Notes under the pieces: generated by a model
The model's input: only the letters and a program-made list of their open reading frames with translations
The model's database searches: none
Told to the model about the DNA's origin: nothing
Origin: Sideroxydans sp.
GTDB lineage: Bacteria > Pseudomonadota > Gammaproteobacteria > Burkholderiales > Gallionellaceae
NCBI GenBank assembly: GCA_028687425.1
Contig: JAQUAD010000008.1
Location: 1 to 64,000 of the forward strand
DNA: 64,000 bases
Reading direction: 5' to 3'
Shown: in pieces, positions 22,548 through 31,486 of the stretch
How positions within the stretch are numbered: the first letter of the stretch is position 1
Layout: the number at the start of each line of letters is the position of its first letter
Program-made: the position numbers and the translations under genes

Positions 22548-23447
22548 ATGCTGAACTCCCTGCGGCAGCAATACGCACAACTCATCACCTCCGGCGGACA
22601 GCTCGTATTGCTGTTCGCCGGTTTTCATTTGGGCAGCCGTGATGGCTGGCTGTGGACGCTGGGCGGTATCGCCTTCATCAGTATCTTCGCCTGGTATTCC
22701 GCACTGCACCGCTACCGCATGATCAGCGGCACCCCCACTTCACACATCGCATCGGCGGCACAAGGCTATGTCGAACTGGTCGGCCGCGCGCAAGCGCAGG
22801 GCGAGCCCATACTCGGCAAATATTCCATGCTGCCCTGCCTGTGGTATCGCTACAAGGTCGAGCGCAGGAACAGCAAGAATGAGTGGAGTACCGAATCGAC
22901 TGGCCAGAGCGAAACCCCCTTCTGCATCGACGACGGCAGCGGCATCTGTGTGATCGATCCCCGGGGGGCCGAGGTCATCACGCAACACAAGGACACCTGG
23001 CAGGTTGCCGACCATCGCTATACGGAATGGAAGCTGATCCGGGAAGACAATCTGTACGCGCTGGGTGAGTTCAGGACCATGGGCGGAAGCAACAACCCGC
23101 TCACGCGCAACGACCTGATCAAACAGGTCATCGCCGAATGGAAGCTGGACAACGCAGAACTGATGCGCAGGTTCGACCTGGATGGGAATGGTCACCTGGA
23201 CATCGATGAATGGATGCTGGCCAGACAGGCGGCGAAACGCGAAGCGGACAAGCGATTGACAGCTGTACGCAATGAACCGGACACCCACTTCCTGCGCCTG
23301 CCGCAAGACGACAGATTGTTCCTGCTCAGCAACTTGTCCCCGGACCGGCTGGCGCGGCGCTATGCCGCGTGGGCATGGGCGCACCTGACCTTCTTTTTCA
23401 GCGCCCTTGCAGGTACGGCCTGGGTACTGAACTCACTGCCCGGCTGA
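22548..23447 (+). CDS. GIDE-domain membrane protein with an EF-hand
   Basis: A 299-residue protein with N-terminal membrane segments (about 14-52), a GIDE-type domain (about 70-180; GYVELVGRAQAQGEPILGKY, LPCLWYRYKVE, ALGEFRTMGG), an EF-hand calcium loop in FDLDGNGHLDIDEWM near residue 210, and a C-terminal membrane helix. GIDE domains occur in MULAN-like E3 ligases of eukaryotes but bacterial forms lack the RING finger, and none is seen here. The ribosome site ggagaacagtc supports the start. Its stop abuts the convergent ankyrin gene with no spacer. Confidence 0.78.
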   Translation: MLNSLRQQYAQLITSGGQLVLLFAGFHLGSRDGWLWTLGGIAFISIFAWYSALHRYRMISGTPTSHIASAAQGYVELVGRAQAQGEPILGKYSMLPCLWYRYKVERRNSKNEWSTESTGQSETPFCIDDGSGICVIDPRGAEVITQHKDTWQVADHRYTEWKLIREDNLYALGEFRTMGGSNNPLTRNDLIKQVIAEWKLDNAELMRRFDLDGNGHLDIDEWMLARQAAKREADKRLTAVRNEPDTHFLRLPQDDRLFLLSNLSPDRLARRYAAWAWAHLTFFFSALAGTAWVLNSLPG

Positions 23448-24344
23448 TCACACCGCGTAAGCGCCTCCCGGGTTCAGCATGGCGACGATCTCCTGATGCC
23501 CGGCGCGCTCGGCCAGATCCAGTGCCGTCCTGCCATCGCTGTATCTGGCATAGCGATTGGCACCTTTATCCAGCAGTAATTTGACCACTTGCGTGTGGCC
23601 GTTGTTGGCCGCCTTGTGCAAGGCCGTCCAGCCGTCCACCGTGGCCAGATTCACATCCGCACCGCGCAATATCAGATATGCGCAAGCGATCAGGTGTCCG
23701 CGCGTGGCGGCCTGCATCAGCGCGGTCCAGCCGAACTGGCTTTGATGGTTGGGGTTGGAACCCTTGTCGATCAGCAGTTTGACCACATTCGAATAGCCGT
23801 TGAAAGCCGCCCAATGCAGCGGGTTATAGCCGTTCTTGTCGCAGGCATTGATCTTGGCCCCGCATTTGATCAACAACAGCGCGAACGCTTCGTTGCCGTT
23901 GAATGACGAGATCATCAACGGCGTCCAGTGACGTTCGTCCCGCACCTCCAGGTCAACGCCGCAGGACAGGAATTCATGTACCGCATTCTGGTTGTTCTCT
24001 TCTATGGACTTGATCAGCCCGCCCGCGCTGAACTCATATCCCAGTCGTTCCAGCTCGTTGCGCTTGTAATCGGGCACATCGTCCCAGACCCCGACCTTCT
24101 TGTCGTCACTGTGCAGCCTGTCCAGAAAATTGCTCAACCGGATGATCTCGGCCGCAGCCTCGGGCGGAAAGCCGGCCCGGTCGCCACTGCGCTTGTCCAC
24201 CATCAGATCCTGCAGATAGACATCGATATCAGGGGTATCGATCAACTCCACGATCTTGTTGAACACACGCGGGAAACGTGCTTCCAGGATCTCCGGATAC
24301 AACGATTCGTCATTCCCCAGCAACATCAACAAACGCTTATCCAT
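23448..24344 (-). CDS. Ankyrin-repeat protein
   Basis: A 298-residue protein with an N-terminal helical part (1-115) and about five ankyrin repeats in the C-terminal half (RHWTPLMISSFNGNEAFALL, GYNPLHWAAFNGYSNVV, GWTALMQAATRGHLIACAYL, GWTALHKAANNGHTQVV, GRTALDLAERAGHQEIV). No signal peptide, so probably cytoplasmic and protein-binding. ATG at 24344 was chosen over an in-frame TTG just upstream. The start overlaps the stop of the HD-GYP gene by one base, so the two are coupled and may work together in c-di-GMP signalling. Confidence 0.85.
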   Translation of the reverse strand: MDKRLLMLLGNDESLYPEILEARFPRVFNKIVELIDTPDIDVYLQDLMVDKRSGDRAGFPPEAAAEIIRLSNFLDRLHSDDKKVGVWDDVPDYKRNELERLGYEFSAGGLIKSIEENNQNAVHEFLSCGVDLEVRDERHWTPLMISSFNGNEAFALLLIKCGAKINACDKNGYNPLHWAAFNGYSNVVKLLIDKGSNPNHQSQFGWTALMQAATRGHLIACAYLILRGADVNLATVDGWTALHKAANNGHTQVVKLLLDKGANRYARYSDGRTALDLAERAGHQEIVAMLNPGGAYAV

Positions 24345-25696
24345 CAATCACTGAACCTCTCCGCAATCTGCATGAATTCCGTCTGGATCGACAGGAATGC
24401 GTCCACGACATCCGGATCGAAATGCTGGCCACGTCCTTCCACGATGAAGGCCACGGCATCTTCATGGCTTAAAGCCTTCTTGTAGACACGCTTGCAGATC
24501 AAGGCGTCATAGACATCGGCCAGCGCCATCAAACGTGCGGAGATGGGGATCCCGTCGCCCTTCAGTCCATTGGGATAACCGCTGCCGTCCCATTTTTCGT
24601 GATGGCCGGAAGCGATCTCCCGGCCGATATGCAGGAATCTGTTGGGAGCCGGCAGACTCGCTTCCGCCGCCGCCAGCGCCTCGCCGCCCAGTGTCGGGTG
24701 TGTCTTCATGATCTCGTATTCTTCCGGCGTCAGTTTGCCCTGCTTGAGCAGGATGTGATCGGGGATGCCCACTTTGCCTATGTCATGCAAGGGAGCAAGT
24801 TTATACAGGGACTCTATGTAGTCATCGCTCAGATATGCGCTGAAGCGGGGATGCGAACGCAGTTGCATCGCCAACGCCCGGATATAGGTCTGGGTGCGCT
24901 TCAGATGATTGCCGGTCTCCTGGTCGCGCGTCTCCGCCAGCGTCGCCATCGCGATGATGGTGACATCGCGGATCTGCGAAACCTCCTCGGTCTTGCGCTG
25001 CAACTGTTCGGTGCGCTCGCGCACCATAGCCTCAAGCCCGTTGTTCAGCTGCTCCAACTGTTTGGCCAACGACTGGTTCACAAAACGCTGGCGCAGGGAT
25101 TGCATGATGAGCCGGCTCAGGAACTGGCCGGCGCCCAGCATCACAGCCATGAACAACAGCAGCATGATAGCAAGCGCGATATGCGTCTCGTCCTGCTCCA
25201 CCGCCACCCGGAAGATGAGCGGCAACATCAGGCCGAACAGGTAGGCATAGAAAGCCGGCGGATGCGTGGCATTCATGGAGGTCGCTCCGGCGGCAAGGCC
25301 GAGCATCAGGCAGATGAGCAACACCTGATCCAGCAGGACAGGCGGGAAGAAGAACAGAGTCGCGAAACCCCACATCATGCCGACCACCAACGAAAACCAG
25401 AGGAATCGCCTGCTCCATTCCCGGCATTCTCCGGCCGTGTCGGCACGGTCGCGGTACCCCAGCCAGGTCACGAATTCCGCCAGGTGCAGCAGATAGGCGC
25501 AACTGATCCATAACAACAGCTCACGATGCGAGTCTGCCCCCCACATCAGCCAGACGAAAATGGGCTCGGAAAGCACCTGCCCCAGCAACATGTACGGGAA
25601 CAGTTTCAAGCGCGCGCGCAGCTGTTCCGAACGCACGGCAAGATTGTGCGCATCGATACGGAACAACAACTCCTCGAAGAAACTTCCTGTCACCAT
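24344..25696 (-). CDS. Membrane HD-GYP domain protein (probable c-di-GMP phosphodiesterase)
   Basis: A 450-residue protein. The N-terminal part has about five to six membrane segments (35-190), then a coiled coil (LEQLNNGLEAMVRERTEQLQ), then an HD-GYP domain (about 245-440). The catalytic HD is in LAPLHDIGKVGIPDHIL and the GYP motif in HHEKWDGSGYPNGLKGDGIP. HD-GYP enzymes hydrolyse c-di-GMP to GMP or pGpG. The sensed signal at the membrane is unknown. It is the first gene of a pair with the ankyrin protein and is divergent from a globin-coupled cyclase. Confidence 0.9.
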   Translation of the reverse strand: MVTGSFFEELLFRIDAHNLAVRSEQLRARLKLFPYMLLGQVLSEPIFVWLMWGADSHRELLLWISCAYLLHLAEFVTWLGYRDRADTAGECREWSRRFLWFSLVVGMMWGFATLFFFPPVLLDQVLLICLMLGLAAGATSMNATHPPAFYAYLFGLMLPLIFRVAVEQDETHIALAIMLLLFMAVMLGAGQFLSRLIMQSLRQRFVNQSLAKQLEQLNNGLEAMVRERTEQLQRKTEEVSQIRDVTIIAMATLAETRDQETGNHLKRTQTYIRALAMQLRSHPRFSAYLSDDYIESLYKLAPLHDIGKVGIPDHILLKQGKLTPEEYEIMKTHPTLGGEALAAAEASLPAPNRFLHIGREIASGHHEKWDGSGYPNGLKGDGIPISARLMALADVYDALICKRVYKKALSHEDAVAFIVEGRGQHFDPDVVDAFLSIQTEFMQIAERFSD

Positions 25697-25841
25697 AGAT
25701 AGAACTCAATTGCTGCAAGGCACCCGTCGTACAGTGGACAACAATATGCCACACCAGTCAACGTACTTTGCCAGCATCCCCGAATAAACGACCCGTCACC
25801 GGTATAATCGCCGCCATTCGAACAACCTCCCCGGACGCTTC

Positions 25842-27212
25842 ATGAACAGAAACAACAAGGCTGCAGAATTCGCCCATGAGTGGCAGCGCCTGCACACCCA
25901 AACACCGGAATCGGTTCAGCAGCTTGTCTATCAGACCGTAGACCGGCATTGCCATGATCTGGCCACATTATTCTATGAACACATGCTGACCGATCCTGAA
26001 GCCAAACCTTTTCTCGATCACGACATGGTGAACCAGCGGCTGCACAGTTCCATGCAACTCTGGCTGCGCCAACTGTTTGCGCTGGAGCAGTCGGATGGGT
26101 TGACGGTCTACAGGCATCAATGCCATGTCGGCGCAGTGCATGCACGCATCCAGATACCCATCTCGATGGTGATGCGCGGCGCCCGCCTTTTGAAGCAGGC
26201 GATCACCGAGCATCTCATCGACTCCCATCTGGACCGCTCGGGCCTCGTCCAGGGCACCAGTTTCATCTCGGACTCCATGGAACTGAGCATGTCCGCCATG
26301 ACCGACTCCTTCATCATCAATGTCGGCAAGAGCGTGCGTACCGACGAATCCTACCGGATGTTCGCACTGGGTCAGAACATGCTGGCCGAGCGTGAACGAC
26401 AGCGCGCTGCGCTGCTGGAGTGGGCACAACACCTGCTGCTGCACCTGCTGAGCGATTCCGGCACGAGCATTCCCGTGATGCGGCATTCCGAATTCGGCAT
26501 GTGGCTGCAGCACAAGGCCAGCATCATCTTCCACGATGCACCGGAACTGGATCGCATCCGCAGCTGCGTGGAAAAACTGGAACAACGGCTGATCCCGCAA
26601 GTGATCGAAGGACGAAGCAACGGCGAAGATACGCGCGATGCGATGAAACAGGTCGAAGCTGACATCAGTGAAGTGAAGTTCCTGCTTACCGGTCTTTTCG
26701 ATCGCTTCCTCGAAGTTGAAAGCGGTCGCGACAGCCTGACACGCCTGCTCAATCGTCGTTACCTGCCCACCATCCTGATGCGCGAGGTCGCGCTGGCCCG
26801 ACGCGCCGGCGCTTCATTCGCCGTCCTGCTGCTGGATATCGACCATTTCAAGACCATCAATGACACCTATGGTCACGCCGGAGGCGATCTGGTGTTGCAG
26901 CACGCCGCGGACCTGGTCACAGCCAATGTGCGCGTGGGAGACTTTGTATTTCGTTACGGCGGCGAGGAATTGCTGGTGGTGCTGGTGGAAGTCGGCCTGG
27001 AGCAGGCAAAACAAGTCGCCGAAAACATTCGCGAGCGATTCGCTGCCGAGACGATCAGGGTAAGCGACAGTCAAACGACATCGATCACGGTCAGCATCGG
27101 CATCTCCGCCTATAGCGGCCACCCGGATTACGAAAAGATCGTCAAAGACGCCGATGACGCGCTATACCGCGCCAAGGCGGAAGGACGCAACCGCTGCATC
27201 GCAACGGCTTAG
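25842..27212 (+). CDS. Globin-coupled diguanylate cyclase (oxygen sensor)
   Basis: A 456-residue protein with an N-terminal sensor globin (1-160), a middle helical domain (about 175-285) and a C-terminal GGDEF domain (about 290-456). The proximal haem ligand is likely His100 in HVGAVHARIQIP, with Tyr45 in LFYEHMLTDPEAKPFL as a distal residue; this matches the DosC/DgcO type. The cyclase motif is GGEEL, a known functional form, with RxxD (RVGD) five residues before it. It is expected to make c-di-GMP in response to oxygen. Stops overlap the convergent helicase gene. Confidence 0.9.
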   Translation: MNRNNKAAEFAHEWQRLHTQTPESVQQLVYQTVDRHCHDLATLFYEHMLTDPEAKPFLDHDMVNQRLHSSMQLWLRQLFALEQSDGLTVYRHQCHVGAVHARIQIPISMVMRGARLLKQAITEHLIDSHLDRSGLVQGTSFISDSMELSMSAMTDSFIINVGKSVRTDESYRMFALGQNMLAERERQRAALLEWAQHLLLHLLSDSGTSIPVMRHSEFGMWLQHKASIIFHDAPELDRIRSCVEKLEQRLIPQVIEGRSNGEDTRDAMKQVEADISEVKFLLTGLFDRFLEVESGRDSLTRLLNRRYLPTILMREVALARRAGASFAVLLLDIDHFKTINDTYGHAGGDLVLQHAADLVTANVRVGDFVFRYGGEELLVVLVEVGLEQAKQVAENIRERFAAETIRVSDSQTTSITVSIGISAYSGHPDYEKIVKDADDALYRAKAEGRNRCIATA

Positions 27213-29134
27213 TCTCGGGTAAAGAAAGCCACGGCGTCGGCCTCGACGCGCGTGCGCTTGAACGGCGGCAGGCTCTGCCAGATACGTTTTCCGTAGTGTT
27301 TGGAGATCAGCCGCGGGTCGCAGATCATCAGTACACCGCGGTCGCTTTCGTCGCGGATCAGACGCCCCGCACCCTGCTTCAGGTTGATGATGGTGCGCGG
27401 CAGCTGGAATTCCATGAAGGCATTGCGCCCCTGCTTGTTCATCTCGGCGATGCGTGCGGCCAGCACCGGATCGTCCGGCGGCGCGAATGGCAGTTTGTCG
27501 ATCACCACCAGCGACAGCGCCTCGCCGCGCACATCCACCCCTTCCCAGAACGACTGGCTGCCCAACAACACCGCATTACCGTGCTCGCGGAAGCGCGCCA
27601 GCAGCTCGTTGCGCGAACCTTCGCCCTGGATCATCAGCGGATACTTCAGGTTCTTGCGGTCGAACTCCGCCTGCAAAATCTCGTAGGCGCGCTGCATCGC
27701 ACGCAGACTGGTGAACAGCAGGAAGGCTCTGCCCTTGCTCGCTTCGATCAGCGGCAAGGCCGCTTGCACCACCGCATCGGTATAACCATCCGTGTTCGGC
27801 TCCGGCAGTCCCTGCGGCACATACAGCAAGGCCTGCTCGGGATAATTGAAGGGACTGTCCCAGCACGCGGTGCGCGCATCCTGCAGCCCCATCTCGGCCT
27901 GATAATGCGCAAAGTTCTGTTTCACCGCCAGCGTCGCCGAGGTGAATATCCAGGCGCGCGGATGGCCGCCGATCTGTTTCTTGAATATCTCGGCGATGGA
28001 CAGCGGCGTGGTGTTCAGTTGCAGGGAGTGATGGAACACCTCCAGCCAGCGCACCGTCTCCGGCACATCGCCGTCCTGCCAGTGCTTCAACTGCTGCGCC
28101 AGCGTCAATGCGCGCTGATGGCAGTTCTCCAGTCCTTCGCTGCGTTCCGCCTGCTTCTCCAGCATGGCAGCCAGATTGCTCAGCTTCTCGCCCAGCGTCT
28201 TGAGTGTCGGGGCGAAATCCTTGAAGTCTTCTGCCGCCTGCGCCGCCATGCGCCCCTCGCGTTTGAACACCAGCCGCATGTCGCGCGCGGCCTTGTCCAG
28301 CGCATCACAGGCCACCGGCAAGGGCGCGAAATCCTTGGCCGAGGTCAGTGCCTCGATGCGCGCATCCTGCGCCAGATCGAACAGCTGTGAAGTGGAAAGA
28401 CTCTCGCCGAAGAACAGGCTGGCCGTCTCCGGCAACTGGTGCGCCTCGTCGAAGATCACCGTATTGCAGGCCGGCAGCAGTTCCGCCACGCCTTCGTCGC
28501 GCAGCATCACATCGGCGAAGAACAGGTGATGGTTCACCACCACGATGTCCGCCTCCATCGCCTCCTTGCGCGCCTTGAGCACGAAGCACTCCTTGTGCTG
28601 TGGGCAATCCTGTCCCAGGCAGTTGTCGCGCGTCGAGGTCACGTTCATCCAGATCGGCGCAGTCTCCGGCACATCCGCCAGCCCGCTCTTGTCGCCGCTC
28701 TGCGTGACCTTGGCATAGTTCACGATCTTCGCCAGATGCTTCACATCCTCGCGCGTCTTGAACAGGCCGTTCGACTGCGCCAGCTCCAGATGGTAGTGAC
28801 ACACATAGTTGGAACGCCCCTTGAGCAAGGCCACAGACACCGGCGCCTTCAGGGCATCTCGCACCATGGGCAGGTCTTTCTGGAACAGCTGGTCTTGCAG
28901 GTTCTTGGTACCGGTGGAGATCACCACCTTGCCGCCATTGAGCAGCGCCGGCACCAGATAGGCGAAGGTCTTGCCCGTACCCGTGCCCGCTTCAGCGATC
29001 AGGATGGCGTTGTCGCGTATCGCCTCCGCCACCGCCATCGCCAGCTCGCGCTGTTGCGCGCGCGGACGGAACGAGGCCACCTCAGTGGCAAGCGGGCTTT
29101 GTTCGGAAAAGAAACGTTCGACTTCGGCGGACAC
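27209..29134 (-). CDS. DinG/YoaA-type ATP-dependent DNA helicase
   Basis: A 641-residue superfamily 2 XPD-like helicase. It has Walker A AEAGTGTGKTFAYLVPALL, four cysteines (one in NYVCHYHLEL; three in NCLGQDCPQHKEC) expected to bind a [4Fe-4S] cluster, DEAH box VIFDEAHQL, and motif VI near GAGRLIRDESDRG. Likely resolves damaged forks or R-loops. The start is a GTG at 29134 without a strong ribosome site. It is convergent with the globin cyclase gene, with a 4-nt overlap of stop regions. Confidence 0.9.
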   Translation of the reverse strand: MSAEVERFFSEQSPLATEVASFRPRAQQRELAMAVAEAIRDNAILIAEAGTGTGKTFAYLVPALLNGGKVVISTGTKNLQDQLFQKDLPMVRDALKAPVSVALLKGRSNYVCHYHLELAQSNGLFKTREDVKHLAKIVNYAKVTQSGDKSGLADVPETAPIWMNVTSTRDNCLGQDCPQHKECFVLKARKEAMEADIVVVNHHLFFADVMLRDEGVAELLPACNTVIFDEAHQLPETASLFFGESLSTSQLFDLAQDARIEALTSAKDFAPLPVACDALDKAARDMRLVFKREGRMAAQAAEDFKDFAPTLKTLGEKLSNLAAMLEKQAERSEGLENCHQRALTLAQQLKHWQDGDVPETVRWLEVFHHSLQLNTTPLSIAEIFKKQIGGHPRAWIFTSATLAVKQNFAHYQAEMGLQDARTACWDSPFNYPEQALLYVPQGLPEPNTDGYTDAVVQAALPLIEASKGRAFLLFTSLRAMQRAYEILQAEFDRKNLKYPLMIQGEGSRNELLARFREHGNAVLLGSQSFWEGVDVRGEALSLVVIDKLPFAPPDDPVLAARIAEMNKQGRNAFMEFQLPRTIINLKQGAGRLIRDESDRGVLMICDPRLISKHYGKRIWQSLPPFKRTRVEADAVAFFTRD

Positions 29135-29198
29135 GGGATATGGTTATTGGACAGGGACAGCGCTATAGTGCGGCGAGATTTTACGCGAGGTAGAGGCT

Positions 29199-29735
29199 AT
29201 GTCTAAGAAGAACTTTCCGCTCTCCAAAGCCTACCGCCTGCTGGAGCCGGGTCCGGTCCTGCTGGTGACGACCGCACACAAAGGCAAGGCCAACATCATG
29301 ACCCAGTCCTGGCACACGATGATGGAGTTCACCCCGCCACTGGTGGGGTGCGTAATCAGCGGGCGCAACCACAGTTTCGAAGCGCTGGTGAAGACCGGAG
29401 AATGCGTGCTCAACATCCCGGCCGTGGAACTGGCGAAGCAGGTAGTAAAGGTGGGCAACTGCTCGGGTCGCGAGGTGGACAAATTCAGGAAATTCAAACT
29501 GACACCGGCGCCTGCCGCCAAGGTCGCTCCGCCGCTGATCGCGGAGTGTTACGCCAATCTCGAATGCAAGGTGGTCGATCGCCGCATGGTGAACAAGTAC
29601 AACTTTTTCGTGCTGGAGATCGTGCAGGCATGGATAGATCCCGCACAGAGGAACCCGCGTACCTTGCATCATCAAGGCATGGGCGTATTTGCCGTGGACG
29701 GGGAGCGCATCAAACTGCCCTCGAAGATGGCATGA
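29199..29735 (+). CDS. Flavin reductase-like FMN-binding protein
   Basis: A 178-residue protein of the flavin reductase/flavoredoxin fold. Features include an early AYRLLEPGPVLLVTT strand, the NIMTQSWHTMMEF motif, and VLNIPAVELAKQV. It probably binds FMN and reduces flavin or acts as a small electron carrier; its partner is unknown. A membrane-protein gene overlaps its stop by 4 nt (ATGA at 29732). Confidence 0.8.
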   Translation: MSKKNFPLSKAYRLLEPGPVLLVTTAHKGKANIMTQSWHTMMEFTPPLVGCVISGRNHSFEALVKTGECVLNIPAVELAKQVVKVGNCSGREVDKFRKFKLTPAPAAKVAPPLIAECYANLECKVVDRRMVNKYNFFVLEIVQAWIDPAQRNPRTLHHQGMGVFAVDGERIKLPSKMA

Positions 29736-30148
29736 GCAGGTCGCGTCCGCTTCTTGGCTGGCTGGTCTTGCTGGTGATTGCCATGATCAACGGCACCCTG
29801 CGCGACTTTACCTATGGACGATATGTTTCCGAACTGTCTGCGCATCAGATTTCATGCGTGACGGGCATCCTGCTGTTCGCGGTGGTGATCCGCCAGTATG
29901 TGCGACGCTGGCCGCCGGCATCGGCGCAGGTTGCCTGGCGCATCGGACTGTTCTGGATGGCGTTGACCATGGCCTTCGAGTTCCTGTTCTTCCACTATGT
30001 CGCCGGACATCCGTGGCTGGAATTACTGGCAAACTACGACATGACTGAAGGCAGACTGTGGCCGCTCATCCTGCTCTGGGTCGCCTGTGCGCCCTGGCTG
30101 TTCTTCCGCCTGGGCCGGATGCCGGACGGCGCGACAACTGACAAATAA
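29732..30148 (+). CDS. Conserved four-helix membrane protein of unknown function
   Basis: A 138-residue protein starting MSRSRPLLGWLVLLVIAMIN with four hydrophobic segments (about 8-22, 38-55, 69-88 and 110-128). No family function is recognised. The ATG overlaps the flavin reductase stop, which fixes the start and suggests coupling; a longer in-frame reading upstream lies wholly within that gene and is a shadow. A UPF0178 gene follows after 9 nt, so the three form a small operon. Confidence 0.7.
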   Translation: MSRSRPLLGWLVLLVIAMINGTLRDFTYGRYVSELSAHQISCVTGILLFAVVIRQYVRRWPPASAQVAWRIGLFWMALTMAFEFLFFHYVAGHPWLELLANYDMTEGRLWPLILLWVACAPWLFFRLGRMPDGATTDK

Positions 30149-30157
30149 ACATACCTC

Positions 30158-30607
30158 ATGAAGATACTCATCGACGCCGACGCCTGCCCCAAGGTCATCA
30201 AGGAGATCCTGTTCCGCGTTGCGGACAGGAGACAGTTGCAGACCACGCTGGTGGCGAACAAGCTGCTGCACTGCCCGCCCTCGCCCTATATCCGTGCCAT
30301 GCAGGTGCCGGCCGGATTCGACGTGGCGGACAACAAGATCGTGGAGATGACCGAAGCAGGCGATCTGGTCATCACGGCGGACATCCCGCTGGCCGCCGAG
30401 GTGATCGCCAAGGGCGGACATGTATTGAACCCGCGCGGCGAGTTATATACCCGCGACAGCATCAAGGAACGATTGGCGATGCGCGATTTCATGGATGTGC
30501 TGCGCAGCAGCGGGGTGGAGACCGGTGGACCGGCTGCCTTGAACCAGAAGGACCGGCAGGCATTCGCGAATCAACTCGACAGGATGCTGGCCAGACATAC
30601 CAAGTAA
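30158..30607 (+). CDS. UPF0178 (YaiI/YqxD) family protein
   Basis: A 149-residue protein with the family's opening [18 protein letters not shown], the ASP-rich PIN-like acidic residues in IDADACP, and [18 protein letters not shown]. The fold resembles PIN-type nucleases, but activity is unproven for the family. Full length. The third gene of the flavin reductase group. Confidence 0.88.
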   Translation: MKILIDADACPKVIKEILFRVADRRQLQTTLVANKLLHCPPSPYIRAMQVPAGFDVADNKIVEMTEAGDLVITADIPLAAEVIAKGGHVLNPRGELYTRDSIKERLAMRDFMDVLRSSGVETGGPAALNQKDRQAFANQLDRMLARHTK

Positions 30608-30654
30608 AACAGCCTTCCTGCCCATTGCTCTGTACCAGCAAGCGTACTTTCGAT

Positions 30655-30855
30655 TCAGGATTGTTCGTCCATGCTGTCGGGCTCGTCTTCCGTCACGCGC
30701 CGGTCTTGCCACTGCGCGTAGCATTCGAGTCCGCAAAAATGGGCAACGTAATCCCCCACCTCAAAATCCACCGCATCAGCGCGGGGAACTTCCTTCTTGC
30801 AGACCGCACATTTGACGGACTCCGACAAGACCTGGAATTGGTTTTCACGGTTCAT
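30655..30855 (-). CDS. Small zinc-finger-like protein, DUF3330 type
   Basis: A 66-residue protein starting MNRENQFQVLSESVKCAVCKKEV, with two cysteine pairs (CAVC, and FCGLECYAQW) that fit a zinc-ribbon or treble-clef fold, and an acidic tail. Resembles the DUF3330 family. The ATG at 30855 is preferred to an in-frame start upstream. It is alone on the minus strand between the UPF0178 gene and the bacteriohemerythrin gene. Role unknown. Confidence 0.68.
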   Translation of the reverse strand: MNRENQFQVLSESVKCAVCKKEVPRADAVDFEVGDYVAHFCGLECYAQWQDRRVTEDEPDSMDEQS

Positions 30856-31035
30856 GGCACACCTCCTGCAGGGTGTTGACATGGCATCAGACTATTCCTG
30901 CCCCATCGAAGTGGCAAGTACCAATATCATCCCCGACTCATCCCATGAGCACAGCATGGAGATAAGCATTTCACGCACGGAGTACAATCCCTCCGCAGAT
31001 GCCGCCATGATCCTTAGCAAGAGGAGACCACGGTC

Positions 31036-31482
31036 ATGCATATCATCTGGAAAAAAGAACTGGAGATCGACAACGAGATGATAGATACCCAGCATCGCAT
31101 GCTGGTGCTGTTGCTCAAGAAACTCGACCTCGCACTGACCAGCAGGATGGATCACAAGGTGGTCATGGGCATCATGCTGGAGATCAAGAAGTTCACCGAA
31201 TTCCACTTCCTGAGTGAAGAAAATCTGATGGCAGAGCTACGCTACCCGGGACTGGCCGATCACGAACGCATCCATTCTGAATTGCTCGCCGTGCTGAACG
31301 TCTTCATCGCCCAGATAAACCGCAAACAGGAAGCACCGGAAGACATCCTGCCGCAGATCGTTTCCTGGGTCGCCAACCACGTGGTCAGCGAAGACCTGAA
31401 GATCGCTGAATATGTGAGAAACTCCTCATACCGTCCCATCGCAGAAGAATGCTACGCGCTGTACTTCAAGCGCTACGAATGA
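31036..31482 (+). CDS. Bacteriohemerythrin
   Basis: A 148-residue non-haem di-iron oxygen-binding protein. The ligand set is complete: His20 (DTQH), His57 and Glu61 (FHFLSEE), His76 and His80 (HERIH), His115 and Asp120 (NHVVSED), the classic order for hemerythrin. It probably stores, delivers or senses oxygen in the cytoplasm. The ribosome site gaggag precedes it. It stands alone, divergent from the zinc-finger gene and convergent with mltC. Confidence 0.93.
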   Translation: MHIIWKKELEIDNEMIDTQHRMLVLLLKKLDLALTSRMDHKVVMGIMLEIKKFTEFHFLSEENLMAELRYPGLADHERIHSELLAVLNVFIAQINRKQEAPEDILPQIVSWVANHVVSEDLKIAEYVRNSSYRPIAEECYALYFKRYE

Positions 31483-31486
31483 AACC

